Shown here: one piece after another, positions 1-7,033 of the stretch
How the letters are laid out: each line of letters begins with the position of its first letter
Position numbering within the stretch: the first letter of the stretch is position 1
Source of the DNA: Halomarina litorea
Lineage (GTDB): Archaea > Halobacteriota > Halobacteria > Halobacteriales > Haloarculaceae
NCBI RefSeq assembly: GCF_024227715.1
Contig: NZ_CP100448.1
Span: 1,757,655 to 1,821,654, forward strand
Length of the DNA: 64,000 bases
Direction: 5' to 3'
Notes under the pieces: generated by a model
The model's database searches: none
What the model saw: the letters and a program-made list of their open reading frames with translations, nothing else
Told to the model about the DNA's origin: nothing
Position numbers and translations under genes: made by a program

Positions 1-1
1 G

Positions 2-1345
2 CGGGGGTTCGGCGAGTCGGGCGGGGGCGTCGGCGTCGACGGGCCGAACGAGGTGGGCGACGCCCGGGCGCTCGTCTCGTGGCTCGCCGAGTACGACTCG
101 GTGGCGAACGACGGCCCCGACGACCCGAAGGTGGGCATGGACAACGTCTCCTACGCGGGCGGCATCCAGTTGAACACCGCCGCCGTCGATGACCGCATCG
201 ACGCCATCGTCCCGCGGTGGGCGTGGAACGACCTCCCCTACGCGCTGGCACCCAACGGCGTCATCAAGGCCGGGTGGGACACCCTCCTGTTTGCCACCGG
301 CGTCACCGGAGCGCGCGGGGTCACCTCCGGCGACGGCTACCCGCAGGAGGAGGACATCCTGAACGGCCTCGACCTCGAAGTGTACGAGGCGAACCTGCTC
401 GGGTCCGCGACGAACGAGTTCCCCGAGGAATCGACCGAGTACTACCGCGCCCGGTCGCCCTCGACGAAACTCGACGGCGTCGACACCCCGACGCTGGTGA
501 TTTCGGGGTGGCCCGACACGTTGTTCGTCCCGAACGAGGCCCTGTGGAACTACGGTGGCCTCAGAGAGCGGGGCGTCGAGACGCGCCTCGTCCTCTTCGA
601 GGGAGGTCACACGCTGACCGACGCCGCCGGTTCCGACCAGCGTTCCGTCCTCGACGACGCCGCCCTCGCGTGGGTGGACGAACACGTCGCGGGGCGGGGA
701 CCGGCGGACCTCCCGCCGGTGACGTTCTACGAGGTGCAGTCGGGCGAGTGGCGAACGACGAGCGACGTCCCGCCGGGGAACGCCGGGGCGGAGACGTTCG
801 ACCTCGCGGACGCTGGTTCGGGCGTCTCGCTCGGCGACTCGACGCTCGTGGCGAACAGCGTCGCGCCCACCTCCACGAGTCAACTCTCGCTGGAGAACGG
901 CGACCACGTCCCCGGTACGGCGGCGGACTTCGACTTTACCCTCGACTCCGAGACGGAGGTGTTCGGCGCGCCGGCCCTCTCGCTCACCCTCGACGCCGTC
1001 GGGACGGAGGCGCACCTCTACGCCAAGGTGTACCGGGTGGTCGACGGCGAGGCCACCCTGATAGACAACCAGGTGACGCCTCTCCGGTTCGACGGCCCCG
1101 GCCGTCACGAGGTGGACGTGGAGATGACGGCCTTCCAGCGGCGGTTCGCGGCCGGCGAGACCCTCCGGGTGACGCTGGCGACGACTGACGGCGGGTTCTA
1201 CAACTCGCGGGAGTGTGCGGGGGTCAACGTCCGCCACGCGCCGGGCGAGTCCACGGTCACGTTCCCCGTCGTCGGCGCGACGGGAGACCCTCCCGACGTG
1301 CCGGGGATGACGCCGGAGACGCCCGGCGGTCGCCCGTCCGGGTAG
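2..1345 (+). CDS. S15/CocE-type X-Pro dipeptidyl-peptidase family hydrolase (5' end outside window)
   Basis: Partial gene: the frame is open to the left edge, so the N-terminus lies outside the window. An alpha/beta-hydrolase part is followed by a beta-rich C-terminal domain typical of the CocE/NonD (peptidase S15) family, which cleaves ester or X-Pro bonds. The visible start includes RGFGESGG, the motif that normally precedes the nucleophile elbow. VSYAGG probably carries the catalytic Ser, GWPDTLF the Asp and EGGHT the His, so the triad looks complete. The jelly-roll-like C-terminal part begins near position 720. The tail is Pro/Gly-rich and ends close to the convergent surE. The substrate cannot be told, and a secretion signal, if any, is out of view. 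Confidence 0.85.
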   Translation, partial: RGFGESGGGVGVDGPNEVGDARALVSWLAEYDSVANDGPDDPKVGMDNVSYAGGIQLNTAAVDDRIDAIVPRWAWNDLPYALAPNGVIKAGWDTLLFATGVTGARGVTSGDGYPQEEDILNGLDLEVYEANLLGSATNEFPEESTEYYRARSPSTKLDGVDTPTLVISGWPDTLFVPNEALWNYGGLRERGVETRLVLFEGGHTLTDAAGSDQRSVLDDAALAWVDEHVAGRGPADLPPVTFYEVQSGEWRTTSDVPPGNAGAETFDLADAGSGVSLGDSTLVANSVAPTSTSQLSLENGDHVPGTAADFDFTLDSETEVFGAPALSLTLDAVGTEAHLYAKVYRVVDGEATLIDNQVTPLRFDGPGRHEVDVEMTAFQRRFAAGETLRVTLATTDGGFYNSRECAGVNVRHAPGESTVTFPVVGATGDPPDVPGMTPETPGGRPSG

Positions 1346-1362
1346 GGGTCGGGGAGGCAGGC

Positions 1363-2139
1363 TCAGAACTCGCTCGCCAGTGCGTCCAGCGCCTCGTGGT
1401 GGCGAATCGTGTGCGGGGCGGTCAGCGGCGAGACGCTGATCCGACCCTCGAAGACCGCCCGACGGTCGGTGCCGTCGGGGTCCGGGATGGTCCCCTCGGC
1501 CATGCGCTCCCAGATGCGGTCGTGGAGCGTCACCTCGCCGTCGTCGTACTCGGCGTCCATCTCGTACACCGTCGAGGGGTCCGTCACCTCCATCGCGCTC
1601 TCGGTCCCGTCGCGGGCCAGCGGGGCGTTCACGTTCAGGTAGTCGGCCTCCTCGAAGACGCCCGCCTCGAACGCCTCGCCGACGAGAAAGCGGGTCGCGC
1701 GGGCGGCCTCGCGGTAGTCGTCCTCGTCGGGCGAGTACGACCAGAACTCCTCGTCGCCCGTCGGGATGTACATGGAGACGGCGATGGCGGGACGCCCGAA
1801 GAAGGCCGCCTCGACGGCGGCGCTGACGGTTCCCGACCGGCCGAGGGTGTACTGGCCGAGGTTCGCCCCCCGGTTGCACCCCGAGACGACGAGGTCCACG
1901 TCGGGGACGAGCGACTGGATGCCGGCGACGACGCAGTCGGCGGGCGTCCCGTGGACGGCGTAGCCGAGTTCGGCCTCGTCGACGGCGACGCGAGAGGAGA
2001 GCGACCGGCCGACGGCGCTCTGGTCGTCGGCGGGGGCGACGACGGTCACCTCCACGTCGGGGAGGTCGGAGAGTGCGGCGTGCAGCGCCAGCAGACCCGT
2101 CTCCTCGATGCCGTCGTCGTTCGTGAGCAGGACGTGCAT
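1363..2139 (-). CDS. surE: 5'/3'-nucleotidase SurE
   Basis: 258 aa, the usual SurE length. It dephosphorylates nucleoside monophosphates with a divalent metal. The N-terminus MHVLLTNDDGIEETG carries the Asp-Asp metal ligands, and SGCNRGANLG has the conserved Asn. SVSPLTAPH near the C-terminus fits the family. The ATG at 2139 is chosen because the NDDG motif must lie within the first ten residues; upstream in-frame starts would add about 60 unrelated residues. It diverges from the gene at 2246 and converges with the S15 hydrolase. Confidence 0.95.
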   Translation of the reverse strand: MHVLLTNDDGIEETGLLALHAALSDLPDVEVTVVAPADDQSAVGRSLSSRVAVDEAELGYAVHGTPADCVVAGIQSLVPDVDLVVSGCNRGANLGQYTLGRSGTVSAAVEAAFFGRPAIAVSMYIPTGDEEFWSYSPDEDDYREAARATRFLVGEAFEAGVFEEADYLNVNAPLARDGTESAMEVTDPSTVYEMDAEYDDGEVTLHDRIWERMAEGTIPDPDGTDRRAVFEGRISVSPLTAPHTIRHHEALDALASEF

Positions 2140-2200
2140 GGCGGCGGTGCGGCCCCTGCGGACTAAAACCCCGCCGCCCCTCACCCGTGTTGCCGCCAGA

Positions 2201-2210
2201 AATATAAGTA
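2201..2210 (+). promoter_or_regulatory. TATA box of the 2246 gene
   Basis: The AT-rich element aatataagta stands out in GC-rich sequence. It lies about 36-45 nt before the ATG at 2246, which predicts a short leader. Confidence 0.6.
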
Positions 2211-2245
2211 TCCGTGACTGAATCCACGTCGGACTAGAACACACG

Positions 2246-2758
2246 ATGACAGGAAAACGCATACTGGCGGTGTTCGCCCTCGTCGTGGGCGTCTCCCTCC
2301 TCGGGACGGGACTCGTCTTCGCCACCGACGTGGGCGACAGCGTGGCCGACGCGGCCCTCGGCGAGGAACAGGTGGCCCCCTACGAACCGGCACCCGGCGA
2401 ACGCGGCAACAGCGAGACGGCGGCCAACCGGACGTACGACTTCTCCATCGAGTCCATCGAGGAGTGCGGCACCACCTGCCGCGACGTGACGGCGGCGCTC
2501 ACCAACACGGGAGACGTCGCTCGCTCCGACGTGGTCGTGGAGACGCGCATCTACGCGGACGACGACCTGCTCTGGCGGGGGAACGCGACGGCGGGGTCGC
2601 TCGCCGTGAACGAGACCTACGAGAGCAGCGCGCGGGTCGACCTCGGCTACCGCGACAGCGCGACCGTCAAGCGCAACGATGGCTACGTCACGATCCAGAC
2701 CATCGTCCACTCGGCGGAGGGACGGAAACTGTACGAGGAGCGACGACAGGTCGCCTGA
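2246..2758 (+). CDS. Secreted or membrane-anchored protein of unknown function
   Basis: 170 aa. An N-terminal hydrophobic segment (about residues 5-27, ending LVFATD) could be a signal peptide or anchor. It is followed by an acidic linker and a domain from about residue 50. That domain has a Cys pair (ECGTTC) and a pattern (VTAALTNTGDVARSDVVVETRIY) resembling CARDB/FxLYD-like beta-sandwich domains of cell-surface proteins. No catalytic motif is visible. It stands alone with its own TATA box and ends just before an 11-bp tandem repeat. Probably an extracytoplasmic protein; function unknown. Confidence 0.75.
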   Translation: MTGKRILAVFALVVGVSLLGTGLVFATDVGDSVADAALGEEQVAPYEPAPGERGNSETAANRTYDFSIESIEECGTTCRDVTAALTNTGDVARSDVVVETRIYADDDLLWRGNATAGSLAVNETYESSARVDLGYRDSATVKRNDGYVTIQTIVHSAEGRKLYEERRQVA

Positions 2759-2773
2759 GTCGGACACTCCCTC

Positions 2774-2878
2774 GATTCGTTCTCGATTCGTTCTCGGTTC
2801 GTTCTCGGTTCGTTCTCGGTTCGTTCTCGGTTCGTTCTCGGTTCGTTCTCGGTTCGTTCTCGGTTCGTTCTCGATTCG
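2774..2878. repeat. 11-bp minisatellite, nine full copies plus a partial
   Basis: The unit is GRTTCGTTCTC. Copies 1-2 read GATTCGTTCTC, copies 3-9 read GGTTCGTTCTC, and a partial GATTCG copy follows at 2873. Full copies run 2774-2872 without interruption. It lies between two convergent genes (stops at 2758 and 2904). Because 11 is not a multiple of 3 and the unit has no stop triplet in any phase on either strand, it creates spurious ORFs with 11-residue protein repeats; I do not regard these as genes. Confidence 0.95.
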
Positions 2879-2903
2879 CGCACTCTCGACCGCAGTGGCC
2901 ACG

Positions 2904-4313
2904 CTACGTCGGCACGCGGTCCACGACGGTTTCGGCGTCCACGACGAGGTTGTACGCCGCCTCGTCGTCGTTCCACAGGAGGAGGGCGTTCTCGAAGGTC
3001 AGCAGGTCGCCGTAGTCCGCCTCGCGCAGGTCGCGGTTGAGCGCCGACTCGCGCGTACAGACCGCGTAGTGGTCGAGGGCCTCGCTCCCGTCGCCGACCT
3101 TGTACAGCGGGTTGCCCTCCTCGCCCGAGAGGTCGTGGCTCAGTTTCACGGCGAGGACGTCGATGCGTTCGGTGACGTTCGACTCCGCGTCGGCCATCCG
3201 CGCGAACCGCCCCGGGTCGGGGGTGAATTCGACGGCCCGCCTGTCGTCGTGCCGGAGGAGCGAGGAGGCGTACTGCACGTCGACGTTGACGAACTCGCCG
3301 AGGGCGTGGTCGGGGTCCGTCGCCGCCTCGTCCAGTCTGTGCTGGAACTCGGGGACCGCGAGGTCGGGTTTCACGTCGAACGACCACCCCCGGTCGGTCG
3401 GCGTCTCGCCCGGCCAGAGGCGCACCGCGGGGCCGTACACCGTCATCCCGTCGGCCTCAAGCGAGCGTTCGACCTCGCGCAGACCCGTCGCCGTGTTGCG
3501 GTCGGCGGGGGCGAGTGCGACGAGGGTCCCCTCGGGCGCGAGGTGGTCGGCGTAGCGCCGGGCCACCGCCTCGGGGTCGTCGAGTTCCGAGAGGACGTTC
3601 GCGAACAGGACGATGTCGTACTCCCCCTCGGGGGTGAAGTCCTCCGCGGTCTCGCGGTGGACGGTCACCCGCCGGTTGCGACCGACCTCGACCAGCGACT
3701 CGAAGACGTCCGCGGCGGCGCTGGGTTCGACGGCGTGGTAGTCCACGAGGCAGTTGTCGGGCAGGCAGTCGAGGAGTCCCAGGGCGGGGCCGCCGACGCC
3801 CGCGCCGACGTCGAGGACGCGGAGGCGGTGGGGGAGCAGGCCGTCGGAAGCGAGGTCCGCGAGGACGTACCCCGCCACGGCGTAGTAGTCGGGGAGGTGG
3901 TAGAGCGCGTAGGCGAGAGCCGTCTCCGCGTCGTACTCGACGGGGTGCTGACGGTAGTAGTCGTCCTTGACCCGGCGGATGACCGCCCTGAGTCGGTCGC
4001 CGGAGTCACCCTCGTGCCAGTCCAGTCCGTAGCGCTCCACGAGGAGGTCCTCCAGTCGGCCGGCGTGGTCGCGGGGGAACTCGGTCACGCCCTCGAAGGC
4101 GAGTTCGACCGGTCCCTCGTCGACGGGGGTGAAGGTGCCGTCGTCGCGTTCGACGACGCCCAGTTCGACGGACTCCTCGCGGAGCACCTGCCGGACGACG
4201 GCGGGGTGGGGCGTCCCCTCGACGTAGTCGGTCAGTTCCTCCGGGTCGAGGGGACGCACCTCCCGGAGGTACCGCGCGCTGTCGAGCACCGCCCGCCGCT
4301 GGTCGGCGTTCAT
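2904..4313 (-). CDS. Rsm22-like SAM-dependent methyltransferase
   Basis: 469 aa. The N-terminal 130 residues are helical, then a class I methyltransferase fold starts with motif I VLDVGAGVGG (about residues 166-175). An acidic motif in the next strand (YHAVEPS) and a motif-IV region (YDIVLFANVLSELDD) follow. The layout matches the Rsm22 family (Pfam Rsm22), whose mitochondrial members act on small-subunit ribosome assembly. A C-terminal portion of about 150 residues follows. It overlaps the upstream prephenate dehydrogenase by 4 nt (ATGA), so the two are probably translationally coupled although functionally unrelated. The target RNA or protein is not deducible. Confidence 0.75.
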   Translation of the reverse strand: MNADQRRAVLDSARYLREVRPLDPEELTDYVEGTPHPAVVRQVLREESVELGVVERDDGTFTPVDEGPVELAFEGVTEFPRDHAGRLEDLLVERYGLDWHEGDSGDRLRAVIRRVKDDYYRQHPVEYDAETALAYALYHLPDYYAVAGYVLADLASDGLLPHRLRVLDVGAGVGGPALGLLDCLPDNCLVDYHAVEPSAAADVFESLVEVGRNRRVTVHRETAEDFTPEGEYDIVLFANVLSELDDPEAVARRYADHLAPEGTLVALAPADRNTATGLREVERSLEADGMTVYGPAVRLWPGETPTDRGWSFDVKPDLAVPEFQHRLDEAATDPDHALGEFVNVDVQYASSLLRHDDRRAVEFTPDPGRFARMADAESNVTERIDVLAVKLSHDLSGEEGNPLYKVGDGSEALDHYAVCTRESALNRDLREADYGDLLTFENALLLWNDDEAAYNLVVDAETVVDRVPT

Positions 4314-5095
4314 CGTCCCTCACCTGCGTCGTCCGGGCGGTCGGGGTGGTCGGATAGTCCCGGACGCGCCTCGCGGTAGAGGGCGGCGAAGGCTTCGTCG
4401 TCGGCGTCGGCGACCCGACGTGCGGCCTCGGCGACGTCCTCTGCCCCGTCGAACGTCGACTGGATGTCGGCGTAGACCCGCGCGGTCCCGCCCGTGACGC
4501 GGTCCACGAGGTCACCCAGCGCACGCGAGACGGGCGTCTGGAACTCCTCGCGGACGGGTTCGGCGGCGAGTCCGTAGGCGAGGACGGCGGCGTGGGCACG
4601 TGCCTGTACGGTCCGCATCGCCCGGTCGTGTTCCTCGGCGGTGGTCTCGAAGAGGTCGTTCCCCCGGTCGGTCAGTGTCGTCCGCACGCGGTCCGTGACG
4701 AGGCCGGGTTCGTCGGCGACGACGGCGACGTTCCCGGGCGCGGCGTCCGGCGCGAACAGGGGGTGGAGACTGACCCGTTCCCTGTCGGGGGCGTGTTCCC
4801 GCATCGCGCGTACCGCGGGGTCCATGACGCCGGAGACGTCGAGGAGGGCACGGTCGGCCCGCCCCGCGTGCTCTGCGACGGCGTCGGCCACCGCCGGGAG
4901 GGGGACGGCGAGGCAGACGGCGTCGAAGCGTTCGTCGGTGTCGAGTGGGACGGTCCGACCGCCGGTGGCCGACGCCGCCCGGTCGGCGGCCGACGGGTCC
5001 GCGTCGGCGAAGGCCACGTCGGCGTCCGTGTCGGCGGCGAGCGCACCCCCCAGCCAGGTGCCCATGTCGCCCGCGCCGACGACGAGGAAGTTCAT
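4310..5095 (-). CDS. tyrA: Prephenate dehydrogenase
   Basis: 261 aa. An N-terminal Rossmann fold carries GAGDMG at residues 7-12 and is followed by a helical C-terminal domain, as in archaeal TyrA. It oxidatively decarboxylates prephenate to 4-hydroxyphenylpyruvate in tyrosine synthesis. SLHPLFAPDA fits the substrate-binding segment conserved in prephenate dehydrogenases. The ATG at 5095 sits directly before the dinucleotide-binding strand; earlier in-frame codons would add an unrelated leader. It is the first gene of a two-gene unit with the Rsm22-like methyltransferase. Confidence 0.85.
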   Translation of the reverse strand: MNFLVVGAGDMGTWLGGALAADTDADVAFADADPSAADRAASATGGRTVPLDTDERFDAVCLAVPLPAVADAVAEHAGRADRALLDVSGVMDPAVRAMREHAPDRERVSLHPLFAPDAAPGNVAVVADEPGLVTDRVRTTLTDRGNDLFETTAEEHDRAMRTVQARAHAAVLAYGLAAEPVREEFQTPVSRALGDLVDRVTGGTARVYADIQSTFDGAEDVAEAARRVADADDEAFAALYREARPGLSDHPDRPDDAGEGR

Positions 5096-5261
5096 ACCGG
5101 TGAGTGTCCGCCGCCGTCTAAAAGCCTGTCCGACCGCGTTCCGGGGCCACGAGGGGATTCGTCGGGCTCCCGCCGGGCTATCGGTGTAGCTCCCCGGTCG
5201 GGTCGGCGGAACACAGCTAGCGACCGACGTTACCCCCGGGGAGTCGATAGCCGGAACGACG

Positions 5262-5423
5262 ATGGCCACCTGTGATTACTGCGACGCGCACGTCTCGCGC
5301 CAGTTCCGGTCGGTGTTCGCCGACCCGGACGGACGGATACTGGCGTGCCCGAACTGCTCTTCGACCACCGGCATCGCCGAGACGACGCGAGAACGGATGC
5401 GCTCCGCTCGGAGCGGGGGGTAG
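5262..5423 (+). CDS. 53-aa zinc-ribbon microprotein (DUF7563-like)
   Basis: A short gene encoding MATCDYCDAHVSRQF followed by a second knuckle CPNCSS. The two CxxC pairs (residues about 4-7 and 29-32) predict a zinc ribbon of the kind abundant in haloarchaea, where such proteins are thought to bind nucleic acid or protein partners. The spacing and the xRVFxDPDG-like centre resemble the DUF7563 family. The stop TAG at 5421 lies 3 nt before the end of the convergent M24 peptidase gene. Function unknown. Confidence 0.7.
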   Translation: MATCDYCDAHVSRQFRSVFADPDGRILACPNCSSTTGIAETTRERMRSARSGG

Positions 5424-5425
5424 GG

Positions 5426-6598
5426 TCAGTCGACGACCAGTTCCTTCGGGTAGCCCGTGAGGTTCACGAAACCGTCCTCGGTGACGACGACGAGGTCCTC
5501 GATACGGACGCCGCCGTGGTCCGGGTCGTAGAGGCCGGGTTCGACGGTGACGACGTGGCCCGGTTCGAGTTCGTCGCCGCCGGGGGCGACCGACGGACGC
5601 TCGTGGATGTCGAGGCCGACGCCGTGACCCGTCGAGTGGATGAACCCCGTCTCCGTCGCCTCGTCGCTCCGCAGGGTGGATTCGCCCGCCGCCTCGTAGA
5701 CGTCGCAGACGGCGTTGTGGACGTCCTCGCCCGTCGCGCCGGGTTCGATGGCGTCGAAGGCGGCGTCCATCGCCTCCAGCGTGAGGTCGTACCACTCCTC
5801 GATGACCTCGCTCGGTTCGCCCTTCACGAACGTCCGGGTCATGTCGGCGTAGTACTTCGAGTCCTTCCCGCGCGGGAAGATGTCGACGATTATCGGCTGG
5901 TCGGGTCGGAGCGGACCGCTCCCCCGGTCGTGGGGATCGGCGGCGTCCGCCCCGCAGGCGACGATGGTCTCGTCCAGCGCGTGGTCGTGTCTGAGGAGTT
6001 CCATCTCTATCTCGCGGCGCACCCGCTCGCTCGTCAGGTCCTCGCCGTCGTGTGCGAGGACGCCGTCCCGGACCACCGATTCGCGAATCAACTGCTCGGC
6101 GCGGGCCATCGCCTGCTCGTTCGCTCGCTGGGCGACGCGGACGTGTTCGACCTCCTCGTCGGTCTTGGTGGCGCGAATCTCCGTCACCACGTCGTCGGTG
6201 TCGGCGGTCACCTCGACGTCCTGTTCGCGGATGCCGTCGGCGGTGGCGAGGGGGAACCGCGCGGGGGTGTAGACGGACGCCACGTCGTGGTCGTCGAGGA
6301 ACGCGGCGAGGACCCGGTTGCTCGCCTCGCGGGGGCCGTGCTCCGCCCGGAGTTTGCCGTAGCCGTAGTCGACGGTCCGTGCGACGCTCGCGGCACCGCT
6401 CTCCTTTCTGGCCCGGCCGTACTCCAGACTGGAGACCAGCAGGTGGACGTCGCCGTCGTACAGCGTCACGAACGGGTCGGGGGCGTCGAACCCCGAGAGG
6501 TAGCGCTGGTCTGAGCTCTCGGCGTCGGCGTCCACGAGGTAGCCGTCGGCGTCGTGGTCGTCGAGGAAGGTGTCGAGTCGCGAGAGGTCGGGTCGCAT
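5426..6598 (-). CDS. M24 family Xaa-Pro aminopeptidase/dipeptidase
   Basis: 390 aa with the creatinase/prolidase layout: an N-terminal domain (about 1-145) and a C-terminal pita-bread domain. The five metal ligands are visible as D239 (IIVDIF), D252 (ADMTRTF), H325 (STGHGVG), E353 (VEPGLYD) and E367 (IEDLV), so it should be an active dinuclear metallopeptidase releasing an N-terminal residue next to proline. PepQ-like by length; whether aminopeptidase or dipeptidase cannot be decided. Cytoplasmic, with no signal peptide. Confidence 0.9.
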   Translation of the reverse strand: MRPDLSRLDTFLDDHDADGYLVDADAESSDQRYLSGFDAPDPFVTLYDGDVHLLVSSLEYGRARKESGAASVARTVDYGYGKLRAEHGPREASNRVLAAFLDDHDVASVYTPARFPLATADGIREQDVEVTADTDDVVTEIRATKTDEEVEHVRVAQRANEQAMARAEQLIRESVVRDGVLAHDGEDLTSERVRREIEMELLRHDHALDETIVACGADAADPHDRGSGPLRPDQPIIVDIFPRGKDSKYYADMTRTFVKGEPSEVIEEWYDLTLEAMDAAFDAIEPGATGEDVHNAVCDVYEAAGESTLRSDEATETGFIHSTGHGVGLDIHERPSVAPGGDELEPGHVVTVEPGLYDPDHGGVRIEDLVVVTEDGFVNLTGYPKELVVD

Positions 6599-6685
6599 AG
6601 CGAAGGGTGTCGCGCGCCCAGCAAAACACTACCGGGGTGGCCCGTCACGGGCGACTCGAACCGCCCGGCGCGGACGGGGCGAGCG

Positions 6686-7033
6686 TCAGCCGAGCGCCCG
6701 AACGCTCGCCGCGAGCGTCGGCACCGCCAAGGCGATGACGAGACTCAGGACGGCCAGCTCTCCCGAGGCGAGGAACTGCGTCAGCGCGCCGAACAGCGCG
6801 AGGTAGGCGGCGAACGCCACGGCGACGGCGATACCGAGGTAGAGGCCGAACCACAGCGCCCGCGTGAACGTCGGCGCGAGCAGTCCCACCAGCGCCCCGC
6901 CGACGGCGAGGCCGGCCCAGTGGACCGAGGCGAGGGCGACGCCGACGACGAACGCGACGAGGAGGGCGAGGTCGGCGTGCGGTCCCGTCCGGAGGCGGGC
7001 GCGCAGACTCGACTGCTCCGTGGCGCTACGCAT
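6686..7033 (-). CDS. Small multi-pass membrane protein
   Basis: 115 aa, mostly hydrophobic, with about four predicted membrane segments after a charged N-terminus of about 20 residues (MRSATEQSSLRARLRTGPHA). It overlaps the 3' end of the upstream penicillin-acylase gene by 8 nt, suggesting co-translation. The ATG at 7033 is preferred because longer in-frame extensions would lie fully inside the acylase gene and give low-complexity Arg/Thr/Ser sequence. No family recognised. Confidence 0.7.
   Translation of the reverse strand: MRSATEQSSLRARLRTGPHADLALLVAFVVGVALASVHWAGLAVGGALVGLLAPTFTRALWFGLYLGIAVAVAFAAYLALFGALTQFLASGELAVLSLVIALAVPTLAASVRALG

Noticed and set aside
2234-3387. Minus- and plus-strand ORFs across the 11-bp repeat with 11-residue protein repeats
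   Set aside because: The repeat has no stop in any phase, so ORFs arise automatically; the flanking parts of those frames are shadows of real genes.
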